A stretch of DNA of 64,000 nucleotides from Agelaius tricolor. Taxonomy: Eukaryota; Chordata; Aves; Passeriformes; Icteridae. Made by a program: the position numbers and the translations under genes. Shown here piece after piece: positions 1 through 12,301 of this stretch (its first letter is position 1; every line of letters begins with the position of its first letter). The DNA lies in the NCBI GenBank assembly GCA_023055355.1, contig JALJCS010000004.1:26522244-26586243 (forward strand). The letters are read 5' to 3'. The notes beneath the pieces were generated by a model. The model saw nothing but the letters and a program-made list of their open reading frames with translations, did not search any database and was not told where the DNA came from.

Positions 1-1765
1 AGCTGGCAGTGTGCTCGCTGCAGCTTCTTCCCAGAGGAAGTCTCCAAACTGGCTTGGTTTACTGCTCTGAGCTGATTCTCTGACACACATCAGGATGTGA
101 ATTTGCAGCAACAACTGCACGTTTTCACACTAGGTTATCAGAGCGCACTGTGGCATGCTCCTGGTATGTACTCCCACTTACCTTACACTTCAGTCTACAT
201 TCCAAGTCATATTCAGCTCACAGGAATTAATGCCTATGCTTCTATTTAAAAAAATTTTTTAAAGATCCACACCATGACATATTTGCAGTTTAAAGCATTT
301 TTTCAGCTTTTAGCTGCTAATTAACTGATCTGTGGGTTTGCAACATTCTGACAAAAAGCTCTGAGCTCTTGAAACATAGTAAAAGCCTTGGCACCAGCAT
401 TATCAGCTGGATTCTGCAGAGTTACTAATAGAGACAGCTTTGGTATGTTTAAAATTTAGTGTCATAGAAACACTGAATTGCCATGACACATACTTCCCCA
501 ATAACTCTAAGCTGCAGCAGATTTCCACTCCAAACTATGATTGAATGTACAGCATTTGGGGAATCTGCTTCTCTAAGTTGGCAAGGATTGACAGTGCTCC
601 AAGCAGTCCTGCCACAACAAAATGATCCCTCTTTCTGGGAAGACTGGGAACAGCTCTGCTGCCTGTTGGACACACTACATCCCGCTTCCCTAGGAAAAGT
701 TCAATATTTTGGTTAATTCTTTGGCTTGCTGGTGTAATTTGGGGCATCTGAAAATGCTCTATTTTTCTAGAAGTGTGACTCTTCAGGAAAGCACCCCTAA
801 GGGAAAAGAAGTAACATGTAGGAAGACAATACAGTTTTGTATATTCATACAATTTTTTAATTCAGATTAGCAACTTTTCAATCTTTACCTCATCTTTCAG
901 TTGATAATTACATTTGAGCGACTTCACAGCACTTAGGGTTCTCCTTCCCCTGCCCATGAAAAAACAGCTATTAAATCAGAATATTTCTGAAAAATGCAGA
1001 CAAAGTAACACACAGGAATAGCTCAGCTAAATAGGCTATTTCTTGCATGATAGTTGAACGGTACAAGAGGCTTTACAGCAACAAGACCTAGATGTACATG
1101 ATCAGAAAGAATAAAAGAGAAACAAAGTGATACAGTTGAAAACTTCTGCTTTGTTTTCTGTTGTAAGAGGAATGGGTGTAAAAAAATCCTGTTAGCAGAA
1201 TCCTGCCAGGCACTGTGGGTGTCTTGTGTATGCAAACAGATAGTTGGGCTGTGTTCTAGTGCTACAGAAAGCCAACTGTCATGGGTCAAAGAGACATGCT
1301 GAGTTGGCTCAACATAGTTTTACAAACTCATTGCTAGTGCTTTCCCCTTGCAGTAAAACACTGTCTTCCACAGCACCACCTCATTCTTGCACTAAAGGAA
1401 AACATTTGTGTCTCATTAGTGCCTAGTTTCCCTTCAGTATGTCTTCAGCCTGCACTATTCACGGCCCCCAGTCCTGGCATTCTGTTGCAAAAACCAACAA
1501 ACTTTGAATGTCCTCTAGGTCTGACCACTAGTAGGACTGGTTCCTATGTGGGCCTAAGAGTAGGAAAAAGCTCTTTCCAAGAAAGATAGGTACAGGCTGG
1601 ACTGAGGGTCTGGCACTGAAAGGGGAAAACACACCTGTATCTTTGAGTCACGTGTTCAGACAATCATGAGATGTGTGGCATCTTTTCAAGGAAACAGAAT
1701 GCCCAAGAGCTTTTCCTGCATGTCTTCTCCTTTTTTTCTCTGCTCTGAAGCATAACTAGATGATT
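1..1765. other. No recognised feature (unique AT-rich DNA)
   Basis: I see no convincing exon, repeat family or RNA gene here. The open frames (up to about 105 codons) overlap on both strands, have no splice context, and look like chance. Confidence 0.5.
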
Positions 1766-2146
1766 TCACAGAATCACAAAATATCCTGAGTTGGAAGGAA
1801 CCCACAGGGTTCATCACCGCCAACTCCTGGCTCAACACAGGACACCCAAAAACTCAAACCCCCTGCCTGGGAAAGTAGTTGTCCAAACACTTCCCGAATT
1901 CTGTCAGGCTGGTGCTGCAACCAATTCCCTGGGGAGCTGTTCCAGTGTTAAATCACCCTCTGGGTGAAAACATTGCCTAATATCCAACCTAAACCTCCCC
2001 TGACACAGCTTCAGGCCATTTCCTCTGGTCCTGCAGTGACCACTAGTCAGCACAGAGAAGACATCAGTGCCTGCCCCTTCTCAAGATGAAGTTGTAGACT
2101 GCAAACACATCTCCCCTGCATTTCCTCTTCTCCAGGATGAACAGAC
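1766..2146 (-). mobile_element. CR1 LINE 3' end, distal part of a split copy
   Basis: Read on the minus strand, this segment ends with the CR1 terminal motif (ttccaactcaggatattt, then gattctgtg). It also carries the usual 3' landmarks, such as the 'gaggtttaggttggatatta' stretch. It is the 3' untranslated tail of a CR1 copy whose remainder lies at 2823-3615. The two parts are separated by an inserted LTR. The break falls after the equivalent of 'ctgttcatcctggag', where other CR1 copies in the window continue without interruption. Confidence 0.9.
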
Positions 2147-2195
2147 TGTTATAAATGATCAATCGAGAAGCGAAATTATCAAAAATGCGAAAATA

Positions 2196-2201
2196 TTTAT
2201 T
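2196..2201 (-). promoter_or_regulatory. Polyadenylation signal of the LTR
   Basis: AATAAA on the minus strand, close to the 3' end of the 2147-2822 LTR and downstream of its TATA box, as expected for an R region. Confidence 0.55.
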
Positions 2202-2308
2202 TATCTTTTTGCGCGACCAAATTACAGTTCTCAAAACCACCACAGCCAAAGATACAGCATCGAGCCTGGGATCAGCGCTGGGTGAACCTGGATCTGACCT
2301 CTATCACA

Positions 2309-2321
2309 CCCCCCCCCCCCC
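2309..2321. repeat. C13 homopolymer (G13 on the minus strand)
   Basis: Thirteen consecutive C bases lie inside the LTR, about 35-50 bp downstream of its TATA box on the minus strand. This places the run near the predicted transcription start or early R region. Such runs are unstable and prone to sequencing error. Confidence 0.9.
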
Positions 2322-2354
2322 ACGGGTTCACGAGAGCCGCTTCTAGTGGGGATG

Positions 2355-2361
2355 TTTTATA
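2355..2361 (-). promoter_or_regulatory. TATA box of the LTR
   Basis: TATAAAA on the minus strand, preceded by 'ctg' and followed about 160 bp later by AATAAA. It is the likely core promoter of the 2147-2822 LTR. Confidence 0.5.
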
Positions 2362-2660
2362 CAGTTTATTGTGCCCGAGGTGAAGGAGTCTAAGTTTCTT
2401 TTGTAACTCTGCATATTTGTAGTTGGTTCTTTCACTGTGCAGAGCTGGACAAAGATCATCTCCTGGTTGATACCAGCGTTGATCCAATCCTGGGAAGTCG
2501 CGTATTCACATGTATCTTTCTGGCAACTTTGGCTATCTTGATTGATGTTATCAATAGGGTGATGATTGCTCTTAGGTGTCTTCTGATGGCTCAGAATGGC
2601 AGTGATCATTGCACTGGGTGCGTCTATTCTTGGGCTAAATGCCAATTGTTCTCCTGCCGC

Positions 2661-2720
2661 ATTCCGGAATCTCAGAATTCGAATAGACACATTCCAGAAT
2701 CTCAGAATTCGAATAGACGT
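2661..2720. repeat. Tandem 30-bp duplication in LTR U3
   Basis: Two adjacent 30-bp units begin 'attccggaatctcagaattc' and 'attccagaatctcagaattc' and differ by one base over that stretch. On the minus strand they lie upstream of the TATA box, where LTR enhancer repeats usually sit. Confidence 0.85.
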
Positions 2721-2822
2721 CTGCCTTTTGGGCTGCTTGTGGTCAGAGACTCGTTTGGATTTCACAATCTTTATAAAATACATTCTTTTTATAGCATGAA
2801 TTATTTCCCAACATCTCTTACA

Positions 2823-3615
2823 ATACCAATTCACTTCAGTTGCTCCACATATGACCTCATCTCAAGGTCCTTCACCATCCCGATGACCCTCCTTTGGACA
2901 CTCTCTAATAGTTTAATTTCTTTCTTATATTGTGACACTCAAAACTGCCCTCAGCACTCGAGGTGAAGCTGTCCCAGCTCAGAGCAGAGCAGAACAATCC
3001 CCTTCCTTGCCTGGCTGGTGATGCTGTCCCTGGTGCCCCCCAGGACAGGGTTGGCCCTCCTGGCTGCCAGGGCACTGCTGACTCACATTCAGCTTTTCAT
3101 TGACCAGGACCCCCAGGTCCCTTTCCATGGCACTGCTTTCTCTTGTTGAACTTCATATGGTTGGTGATTGCCCAGACCCCTGATTTGTCAAGGCCTCTCT
3201 GCAGGCCCTCCCTGCCTTCAGGGGCATCAACTCCTCTTGCTTTTGTATCACCTGGGAACTTGCTTAATATCCCTTCCAGTCTTGCATCCAAGTAATTTAT
3301 GAAGATGCTGAAGAGTGAGGAATGAGGATGGAGCCCTGTGGAACCCCACCAGTGGCAGGTCCCCAGCCTGATGTCACCCCATTCACTGTAACCCCTTGTG
3401 CCCCACCCAGGAGCAGGTCGCTCACCCATCACATGATGTGTTGATCCAGCTGTGTGCAGGACATTTTGTTCAGAAGGATCCTGTGAGAGACAGCGTCAAA
3501 AGCTTTGCTGAAGCCTAAAAAGATTACATCAGCTGTCTCTCCTTGATCACCTGGGGGTGTTACCTTGTCATAAAAGGACAATTTAGTCCAAGGGTCTCTT
3601 CCTCTAGATTGTGTG
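2823..3615 (-). mobile_element. CR1 LINE, ORF2/RT portion of a split copy (dead)
   Basis: Read on the minus strand, this matches CR1 reverse transcriptase and the following region. It includes the remnant of the 'GVPQG' block and the frame LFSIFINYL. The RT active-site block reads KFPGDTK where CR1 normally has KFADDTK. A deletion of roughly 90 bp after 'MKFNK' shifts the frame. It is 5'-truncated near 3615 and continues to its 3' end at 2146-1766 across the LTR. The part at 2869-3576 is nearly identical to the inverted copy at 13227-13906. Confidence 0.88.
2869..3576 (-). repeat. Inverted-repeat arm A, shared with 13227-13906
   Basis: The arm is about 708 bp and matches the reverse complement of 13227-13906 at roughly 96% by eye. 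There are two gaps (about 25 and 6 bp) in the other copy. Similarity drops to about 65-70% just outside both ends, though both flanks are still CR1. Shared oddities include the FPGD motif and the same ~90-bp internal deletion. Confidence 0.85.
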
Positions 3616-5724
3616 ATGCCCTAAATGTAAAGAAATAAATCAGTTGTGAATACAATTTTTTTTTTTAGGAGCAACTCCTCTTAGGTTCTCTTAATTTGAT
3701 AGATTTCATCAAAATTGCTCCTAATTATTCCTCGCATTAGCCTGGTGAACATCAGGCATTTAAATACAATATGCTTGAACACCTCCAGTGGGACAAGCTG
3801 CAGTGTGTACAAGGGGGAGCTTGACAGACACTAGAAGCACAGGCCACTCCTTAACATGACAGAGTAGGAAAACCATACAAAGATGGGAACTGGTGCCAAT
3901 TTTTAAAGTGGATTTAAAGGGCAAGCAAATGCACTTTGCTCCATTCAAAAATATTTATTCACTCATCATTTTCAGGCAGTTTATGGTAAAATTACACACG
4001 GGTTTTCCACTCATACCTCCTGATGGTCCTCACAAGAAACTAAATAACCAAACTGAAGCACTAGGAAAGACACAACAGGAATAATCCTAATTCCCTCCTT
4101 TATACAACTACATAAAAAAAAAAAGAAATGGAGAATTAGTATGTCCAACAAATTATAACATGGCTGTGTGAAGAATCCAGTTCTCTGAAACACTGAAGAA
4201 AAAGGCGATAAAAACATTGCCAGGGCTAAGTTTAATCTCTTATTTTTCTTCCAGGGATATCTTTAAACCAGCTACAGTTCAAGTTTGATTGAAACTCCCT
4301 ATGAAGAAAACAGTAATTTTTCTTAGTTGTCAGTAAGGTTTCTTGGTTGTTACAGATCTTGACCATAGATTATGACTGAATTCGATGCATTTTTTTAATA
4401 AGTGGAAAAGAAAATGAATTAGCAATACAAAAAGACTCAGTGAAATCTGGTGTCTTGAAAGGAGGCTGACAACATGGATCCCCACAAGCCTATGTTGAAC
4501 AGTATTTGGGGCTAGTCAGTTAACCACTGTGTCCCTCTGCTTACTTCTCCAGATGACAGATTTTGATATTCCACTGGCTTTAATGCACTAGGTAGGCTCT
4601 CTAGATAAAAAGCACTAAGTAGTCATATAGTTATGATAGCAAAAATACAGAAAACCTGTTCAATTTTCTGATGAGATATGATTGCTAATTTGCTAATTGA
4701 TGCCTTTGGAAACACATGCCTAAGCACTGTCAGCATGAAGCTCCCCTCCCTCATACATATTGGCATAATATGGAGCAGTGCTAAGTACTGAAAACAGTGT
4801 GATAATCAGTTTCCTCAGCTTTTACAGGAACTTGGGCAAAAGAAATAGAGAGAAATCTTCATAGTTATGCTACCACTGCAACTTTGCTATTGAGCTAATT
4901 GGCTTTTCCAGAAACTGCACTGAATGTTTTGTGAAAACAAACAGCAGGGAATCCAGAACAGTTTATAGGCAACAGGGGGTAACCAGGGCACTTAAAATCT
5001 TGTACTGGCCAGTGCTGACCACATGATGCAACTGCAGAATAAATGGAAAACACTCAGGGCATCAGATATGATGCCATCAGAAAGGGAGCAGGTGAAAAAG
5101 ATTGTAAATAACATAGCACTACTGATCGAATATGTGATGGGAATGCACAAAGCAACAAGCAGTTCACAATGGTTTCAGTCCATTTGAGCCTCACAAATGC
5201 TAGAGCAATATGACACTATATGGGATAGCCAGCACTTCAGAGAAGATGACTGGCCAGCTAACACAGCCACAGCCTCCTACCTGCAAGGATCCCCAAATGC
5301 AAAAATGCATCAAGGCTTGACTGAAAAAGTGACTGGTTTAAGAGGGGATGGCTTTGGCAAAGAGCTATGACAATTTTCAGTCAATGCTTGCAAAGACCAC
5401 TCAGTGATCAGGGACAGCTCTCTGGGTGAAGCAGTTGCTGCATCAACAAAGGCAGCAGCGGGAGGCTGCAGCCCTGCAGCTCTCTCTGGATCTGTGCTGT
5501 GGAGATGGCTCAGCTGGGTTTCTGACATTCTAGGAAACCCAAATTTTGCTTAAATTAAAAAAAAAAAAACAACCAAAACCTACCCTAATTAGTTAGTGGA
5601 CAGAGCTTACTTATTCAGCTTGTATTTAAATTAAACCTTTTTTCTTAAGGACTTGGCTAAACTGTAAAAATACAGTGCTTTCAGCTGTGACTCACTTTCT
5701 TCTACTGTATTTCTTTGCTCTGTG
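3616..5724. other. No recognised feature
   Basis: AT-rich, intron- or intergenic-like DNA with short homopolymer runs. The open frames found here (72 codons at most) have no splice or family support. Confidence 0.45.
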
Positions 5725-5815
5725 TGACATTAAAGACTATTCCATCATGGAGTTTTGCACAAACAGAACTTTACTGTTTGTGCAAAACTCCATGATGGAA
5801 TAGTCTTTAATGTCA
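5725..5815. repeat. Perfect hairpin: 42-bp arms, 7-nt loop
   Basis: Bases 5725-5766 and 5774-5815 are exact reverse complements over 42 bp, separated by the 7-nt spacer 'aacttta'. The match stops sharply at both the outer end and the loop. The right arm is followed by 'ataaaa'. No terminal repeat, transposase or known mobile family is attached. A perfect match in neutral-looking DNA implies either a recent origin (for example a template-switch copy) or selection on a hairpin RNA. The arms lack the bulges typical of most microRNA precursors. Confidence 0.97.
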
Positions 5816-7619
5816 ATAAAAGATATTTTTGAAAAGACATAGAAAGGAAAATGGGGAAAAGGATATATAACCTTTGCCATATATAACAAACTGGAGACAC
5901 CAAGTAGTCATGAGGCAGACACTTTTTCCTCTTCACTGAACCCCTCTAACCCAGGTTTCATTCTTCTACTTTTTAAATTTTATTTCAACTTCCAAAATGT
6001 GAGACAGCAAATCTAAGAAAACCACAGATAAGGGAAAAGGAACCCACATAAGATAAGGTGCCAGGATATGTGGCTCAATTTGTCTCACAGTAGGGAGTGT
6101 TTTAGTTTAGACGTTAAAACTCTTTTAGGCCATAGTTAGAGAAATCTTAAAATGAGGTAAGGCATTTTACAAAATGTTTTCAGTCTCAGAGAAAATAAGT
6201 GCTTAGTATTGCTATTAATTCTCCTAGCAAAAAGACCTCGAGCCAAAGCAGGAGAAACACTGAAATGCACATACTGCCTGAGCAGTATTCCTTAAAGCCT
6301 TGGGCATCTAGAAGGCAAGTAATCCAGCTTCAGTGCAATGGTCTTGGTGAATAAAACTCCAAAGTTCCTATTCACTTCAATGGGGTCAGGATTTCCCACA
6401 GGAAGCATCCCACCTTAATGCTTGGTTTTTTAGTCAACCTCCAAAGCGCCAACATTACAGTCCTTTCTGCCATCTCCACCTTTGCAGGTTTAGTCCAAAT
6501 ATTTTATAGCCGGTTATATCTGATTATCAACAGCTGATCAAATTGACAACATATTTACCTTTTCTGTGTCATCTGTCCTCATGGAAGACATAGGTATTTG
6601 TGGCAAATGTGTGCACTTCGGGGCCTGTCTTATCAACCCACTCATCTTCCACCCACTATATACTTCCTACAAAATCAGCAGGGAAACTCAGAATGAAAAC
6701 CATGCAGTAGAGAAGATCATGTCTTGCAGTTCTCCTGAGCTGCAGGGAAAGATCCTTCTGAAGGTGATTTCTGGTTTACATGGCATATACCTTTGAAGTA
6801 CACTCAATCTGGAATCAATTCAGGAATTTACAGATATGGGTTATCAGACCTTGTTTATTCACAATGATGAGAGGAGTTTAATTAATACCACACATATTGG
6901 TCAATTCTTTGCTTTTAAACCTTACCTTTTGCCCATCAGCCAATCAATATGTATTTTAATCTTCTTTCCTTTTCAGACATGGTTTTAACATCTCACAGAA
7001 CAGAGTAGCAGACTTCACAATCATTAATTGCTATTACCAGCTCTTTCATTTTCTGAACATCAGCAGTTTCTATAAAATCCACTTTCATCCATGTGTTATA
7101 TTACCCATTTTTATTCACCACTTGTTTCTGAAGTAGTCTTCTTTAAAACTGCAGAGGTTCTATTAACCAGGATTACAAAATAGTTCTTTTATACAATTTC
7201 CTTTATATTCTCAGATTTTCTCATTTGACATGGAAAAAAAATAGGAATTAACTTCAGTTGTAGATATAACTCCATATCTATCTACAAAGTCTAAAATATG
7301 GATGAGGAAAACATGGTAATTTTCCCTGACATAAACACAATTAAGATGCCTATTTTGGGATCTCGTCTAACATTTTGACCTGAGGAGACAATTAAGCCCA
7401 TGAAAATGAAAATGTTTAAAGCTCTGTCAGTCATAGCCTACTAAAAAGCAAGCATATTTCTGCTGATCTTTGGTCGCATGCAGCGCACAATACCAGTTGA
7501 TATGGCTTCATATTTGTCTCCCTCTCTATTAATCAACAAAATCAATAGCTACATCCACTTTCACTGCCTTTCATTTCAATGTTTTACATGCAACTGATCT
7601 CAAACATAGAACCAAAGTG
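5816..7619. other. No recognised feature
   Basis: Unique AT-rich DNA. A 76-codon open frame at 6566-6796 has no supporting splice sites that I trust. Confidence 0.45.
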
Positions 7620-8841
7620 AGCAACAGGCAGGAGCAGAGTCAAGTGACTAAGGAAGAGTATGGTTTTGCTGTCCAGTTGGGCAGGGATGCACTTAGAAAA
7701 GTGAAAACTCTACTGGAGTTGAATCTGGCAAGAAATATGAAAGACAACAGGGAAGCATTCTACAAGTATAAGAAAAGGAAAAGGAAAATGTGAGCCCAAT
7801 GCTGAATGGCGCAGGAAAACTGGTGACAACTGACATACAGAAGGATGAGATGGTTGATGCCTTCTTTGTCTCAGTCCTTGCCAATAAAAACTGCTATTAG
7901 GAATCCTAGGCCACTGAGGCCAGAGAGAATTGGAGCAAGGAAGACTGACTTAGTGAAGATGGGCTGGGCTAGAGAGCAAATAAGCAGCAAATACAAGCTC
8001 AAAAGTGCTGAGGGAGCTGTGATGTCACTGTGAGGCCACTTTCAGTTGTCTTTGAATGGCCATGATGACCAATCAAACAAGAGGTTCCCAAGGACTGAAA
8101 GAGAAAAATATCACTCCGAGAACAAAGGAAAAAAAATAAAATGTAAAATTAAAAAAAAAAAAATTGAAATAAAACTTTGAGAACAGGTCTTTTAGCATCA
8201 CCTCAGCCTCTAGGAAAGCAATGAACAGCTGCTCCTGGAAACTAGAATGAGGCAGCTGGCTTGGTGGATGAAGGAAGAACAGTGGATGGTTTTTACATTG
8301 GCAGCATGTCTGACACTGACTCTTGTAACATCACTACAGACAAGCCAACAAGGCACAGGTTAAATAAATGAACGGTGAATTAAAAAGTGGCTGAATAATC
8401 AACCCTGTGCTCTTCAACATCTCCACTAATGGCCTTGAGGATGGGTAAAGCGCATCCTCAGCAGGTTCACAGATGATACAGAACTGGGCAGTGTGACTGA
8501 TACACCAGGGCATTTTGCTGACAATCAGAGGTGATTCCACAAGAGAAAACACCAGAACTACAACAAAGAGAAACTGGAAATCCCATAACTGAGGAGAAAT
8601 AACCCCTAAGTAGCTAGCACAAGTATATGCTAGCTACCCAGATGGAGATGAGTTTTTCAGAAACAAGGTGACATAGATTGTCCAGAGGGGTTCTGAAGTG
8701 TGGATCCTTGGAGATGTTCAAAGACCAACTGAACACAGTCCAGGAAACCTTTAGCTTTAGCTGACTCTGCTCTGAGCAGGAATATGGAACTAGATTTTAG
8801 ACGTCCTATCCAACATCAGCCATTCTGCAATTCAGTGATTT
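7620..8841 (+). mobile_element. Degenerate CR1 LINE fragment
   Basis: The left part resembles the CR1 ORF2 linker before RT (tacaagtataagaaaaggaaaa, then 'gatgccttctttgtctcagt'). The right part has an RT active-site remnant (ttcacagatgatacagaactgggcag, about 8465-8490). The end, 'caacatcagccattctgcaattcagtg' (about 8841), is the usual CR1 tail. Much of the middle is deleted or too decayed to follow. An A-rich stretch at 8130-8165 interrupts it. Confidence 0.75.
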
Positions 8842-9299
8842 GTAAGCCAGTGGCTTGTTTACAGTTATACAGTTATAGCTGCAAAAATTTATTAATTTGG
8901 TAATTTCTGTGATTTATGAGAATGGTCACATCACTCATGTAGTAGTATCATGGAATAGATAAGTAATTATTGTAAAACAGGAAAATTACCTAAACAAACC
9001 AAATGCTCCTGGGTACTGTGAGCTACAGATAGAGGGAATGAACTATAGAACCTTAGGATATGCTCACCCTCTCATTTGCTGTGGATACAAACCTCAGGTT
9101 TCAAAATGATGAAGTTTCCCCTCCAATCTTTTACTAGACTGACAGCCATTCATATACGTATTAGTGTGTCTCATCATTATTGTGTGTTATACACAATATT
9201 TTTCATTTCTGTACCAAGTGAATGAACAGTTTTTAATGACCTTAATTTTTCTGTCACCTTTGCTATCCTTTAAGCTCTCATCTTGAAATGTTTTCGTTA
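8842..9299. other. No recognised feature
   Basis: Short AT-rich gap between two plus-strand CR1 copies. Nothing is recognised. Confidence 0.45.
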
Positions 9300-9411
9300 A
9301 TATGGTCAATCGGGGAGGCAGCAGTGACTGAAGGAACTCTGGGAGTGAGGGTTAGATCAGGCTGTACAGGAAGAGCTCAATTCACAGGAGATCGGAACAG
9401 CTCCAGGGATC

Positions 9412-10760
9412 ATGGCGAACAGGGGTGTGGCTCGGCAGTAAGGGCATGGCACAGCACTTTGCATGGCAACTCACATGAGCAGGGCAAACAGTAGGGCTCC
9501 TCTCCCACCATCTGGGAGCAGCCAATAGAGGCAGCAAACAGACTGAATAGGTGGTAAGGAACAGCATCTTTTAGCCCCAATCCTTTTAGCACAGTAGTTC
9601 AACCTTCCTCAGCTAAGGTGTTGACACACCAAGCTTGATCATGTGTAGCTGCAGGAGTCACTGAACCAGCCACATCAGACGCCTCCAGACAGACAAACCT
9701 GCTGATGAGAGATGGAGCTCTCCACGTCACAGGCTGCCAGGTGTGCCTTTCTGCAAGGCTGGGGGCTGGCAAACACTTACTTTGCAGATGTGCTGTGGTT
9801 CAGGAGCTGTGTCACCAGAGGAGGGAGCTACAGGAAGAAGTGAACAGGCTGTGTAGTTAAGCACACGAGGAAGGGGCTAAGGATAATTTTCAGAGACATT
9901 ATGGTCTCAAGGCTCTTGGGAGTCTCTAAATTACATTGCAGTGGAGAAGAAGATGGACTTAGAACCCCGCAGAGTAATTAGCCAAGGGTCTGTTAGTCCA
10001 GGGTCTGTTGAGATGAAGACTGGAAGCAGTTCACAGCGTGCACCAGGAGGAAAGTTCCTCCTCCTTCTCAGAATCTGACAAGTAGCACTGGCACTTTCTA
10101 TAGCCTGTGTAAGGCTTTGGAAGTAAGAAGGCCAGACAACTGAGGAGGTAGGTAAAGGTCCTTCTGGGATCAAGTGGCCTGCTAATGCAACACCATCTGT
10201 ACCCCACATCACAACTTCCTGTTAAGAGGAAAAGGAGGGTAGTTGTAATAGGAGACTCCTTTCTAAGGGAATGGAGGGCCTGACATGCAGACTGGACCCA
10301 ACTCATGGGGGCATGGATAAAGGACATTATTGGAAGATTCCCCAGTATATTAAGGCCTTGTGATTACTATCCTTTATTGGTTGTTCAATGGAACAGTGAT
10401 GATATAACAAAGAGAAGCTGAAGGTCAATCAAAGAGACATCAGTGTTTTGAAAAGACTGATAGAAGGATCAGAAACACAAGTTGTGATTTCCTTGATCCT
10501 TCTGGTAACAAGAAATATTATTAATAGGAACAGGCAGATCCATCAGGTCAACATGTGGCTCTCAGGCTGGTGTAATCAGAAAAAAATTGGTGCTTTTGAC
10601 CATATTCTGCTCAAAACCTGGTCTACTGACACCTTTCAGAGCAGGAATATGGAACTAGAGATTCACCTTTCTCAGAGGGGAAGAATTCTAGCACAGGAAC
10701 TAGCAGTTGTTGATAGAGCCTCAAACTAGCTTGGAAGGGGAAAAGGGACCAAACCAGGCC
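9412..10760 (+). pseudogene. CR1 ORF1 remnant (nucleic-acid-binding / esterase-like protein)
   Basis: In active CR1 elements ORF1 makes a protein that packages the RNA and carries an esterase-like (SGNH) domain. Here a degraded copy remains. A coiled-coil-like stretch is visible around 9796-9855 (QELCHQRRELQEEVNRL in one frame, then a stop). The nucleophile block VVVIGDS is readable at about 10239-10260. Stops and shifts separate these blocks, so no product is expected. Start and end are approximate; the ATG at 9412 is chosen because it follows the CR1 leader-like sequence. Confidence 0.65.
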
Positions 10761-12301
10761 TGCTATGGTGAGCAATGGGATGGTATGACAAAACTTAAGG
10801 AAACAAAGACTAATGGAATCTATTAATCAGCTTCATTGACTACAATGTACCACACCTGAAATGTTTCTACACTAAGGCATACACCATGGGAAACAAAGAA
10901 GATGAGCTGGAAGCCTGGCTCCATCCCAGAAATTTGACATTATTGGCATATGTGAAACCTGGTGGGATAGGTCCTGTGACCAGAGTGCCCTGAGGGACAG
11001 TCACATGCTCTTCAGATGGAACAGGGGCAGAAGAGGCTAGGGGATGGCATTGTATGTAATGAAAAGGACAAAATGTGTGGAGCTGAAAGGTGGCAATGGC
11101 ACAGTTGAGAGCCTCTGGATAAGAGTCAAGAGAAAAAAAATAATGTGGATGTTATTGTGGGACTCTAATATAGACCTCCTAGCCAGGACAATGATGCTGA
11201 CAAATTATTCTTTGAGGAACTAAAGGAGACTTCCAAGTCAACTGCCCTTGTCCTTATGAGTGACTTCATCTTGCCAGAAATCAGCTGGGAGCATCATGCA
11301 GCAGGTACAACCTGGGCCAGAAGATCCTTAAAAAACCTGGATGACAACTTTATGGAATAGGTCCTAAAGGAGCTGACTCAGAGGGATGTTCTCCTCAATC
11401 TCCTACTTGTCAACAGAGAGGATCTCGTGGATCAAAGTGGACACTGACAGCTGTCTTGACCACAAAGAGATCAAGTTTAAAATCTCAACTGACAGCAGGA
11501 AAAGTTCAGGCAGCAATTCAGGTATCAGGTGAGAAAATTTCAAGCTGCTCATTAGAGAGAATTAGAGAGTAATGTCCCCTGGGAAAATGTATTTGCAGAT
11601 GCTCAGGTCCATCAGTGCTGGTCACTTCTTAAACATCACTTTCTAAGAGGACAGGAGCAGGAAACTCCCAAATGTCTGAAGTCAAGCAGACGAGGCAAAA
11701 GGCTGGCTTGGCTGAGCAGGAATCTTCTCTTGGAAATAAGACAAAAAAAAGGAAGATGTATGCCCTTTCCACTGCCTAGTGGAAGCAAGGTCAGGTGGCA
11801 TGAGAACAATAAGAGATGCTGCTCACCACTTTAGGGAGAAAATTCATGTGGTTAAAGATCAGCTGGAGATTAAGCTGACCAGAATTGTGGGAGCACTAAA
11901 GAGATTTCTCATACATATAAAATAGCAGCAGGCAGCATAAAAATAATATTGGCCCATTACAGGATGAGGATGGTCACCTCACAGAAGGGGACAGGGACAT
12001 GGCAGAGGTGTTCAATGCATTCTTTGTCTCTGCCTTCAACACCAGTGATGGACTATGGACTAAGGGGGTCCCAGTGTCTTCAGCTGGAGGACCAGGACTG
12101 TGAGAATTATAAACTCCAGTCAAATCTGAACTTGTGTGGGATCTGCTGCTCCAGATGGATCCCTACAGATCAATGGGGCCTAATGGGATTCCTCTGAGAA
12201 TCCTCACAGAGCTATCTGATCTTATAGCAAGGCTTCTCTCAATGATTTTTGAGTGGTCTTGGGAATCCAGAGCAGTACAAGCTGACTGGAACCTGGTGAA
12301 C

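Larger units (their letters stand above)
2147..2822 (-). mobile_element. Solo LTR of an endogenous retrovirus, inserted in CR1
   Basis: This is non-coding and about 0.68 kb long. Its ends are TG...CA on either strand: TGTTATAAATG at the left and CTTACA at the right (a right end at 2813, CCCAACA, is also possible). On the minus strand there is a TATA box (2355-2361) and, about 160 bp downstream, an AATAAA signal (2196-2201). That order (U3, R, U5) fixes the orientation. It interrupts a CR1 copy that resumes at about 2823. The flanks (agac / atac) could be a decayed target duplication. No internal retroviral sequence was seen, so this is a solo LTR. It contains a two-copy 30-bp repeat and a C13 run. 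Confidence 0.75.

Noticed and set aside
2343..2834. 163-codon minus-strand and 145-codon plus-strand open frames
   Set aside because: They lie in the LTR and CR1 junction. The repeated peptide (RILRFRN / RILRFWN) is only the 30-bp LTR duplication. No protein family.
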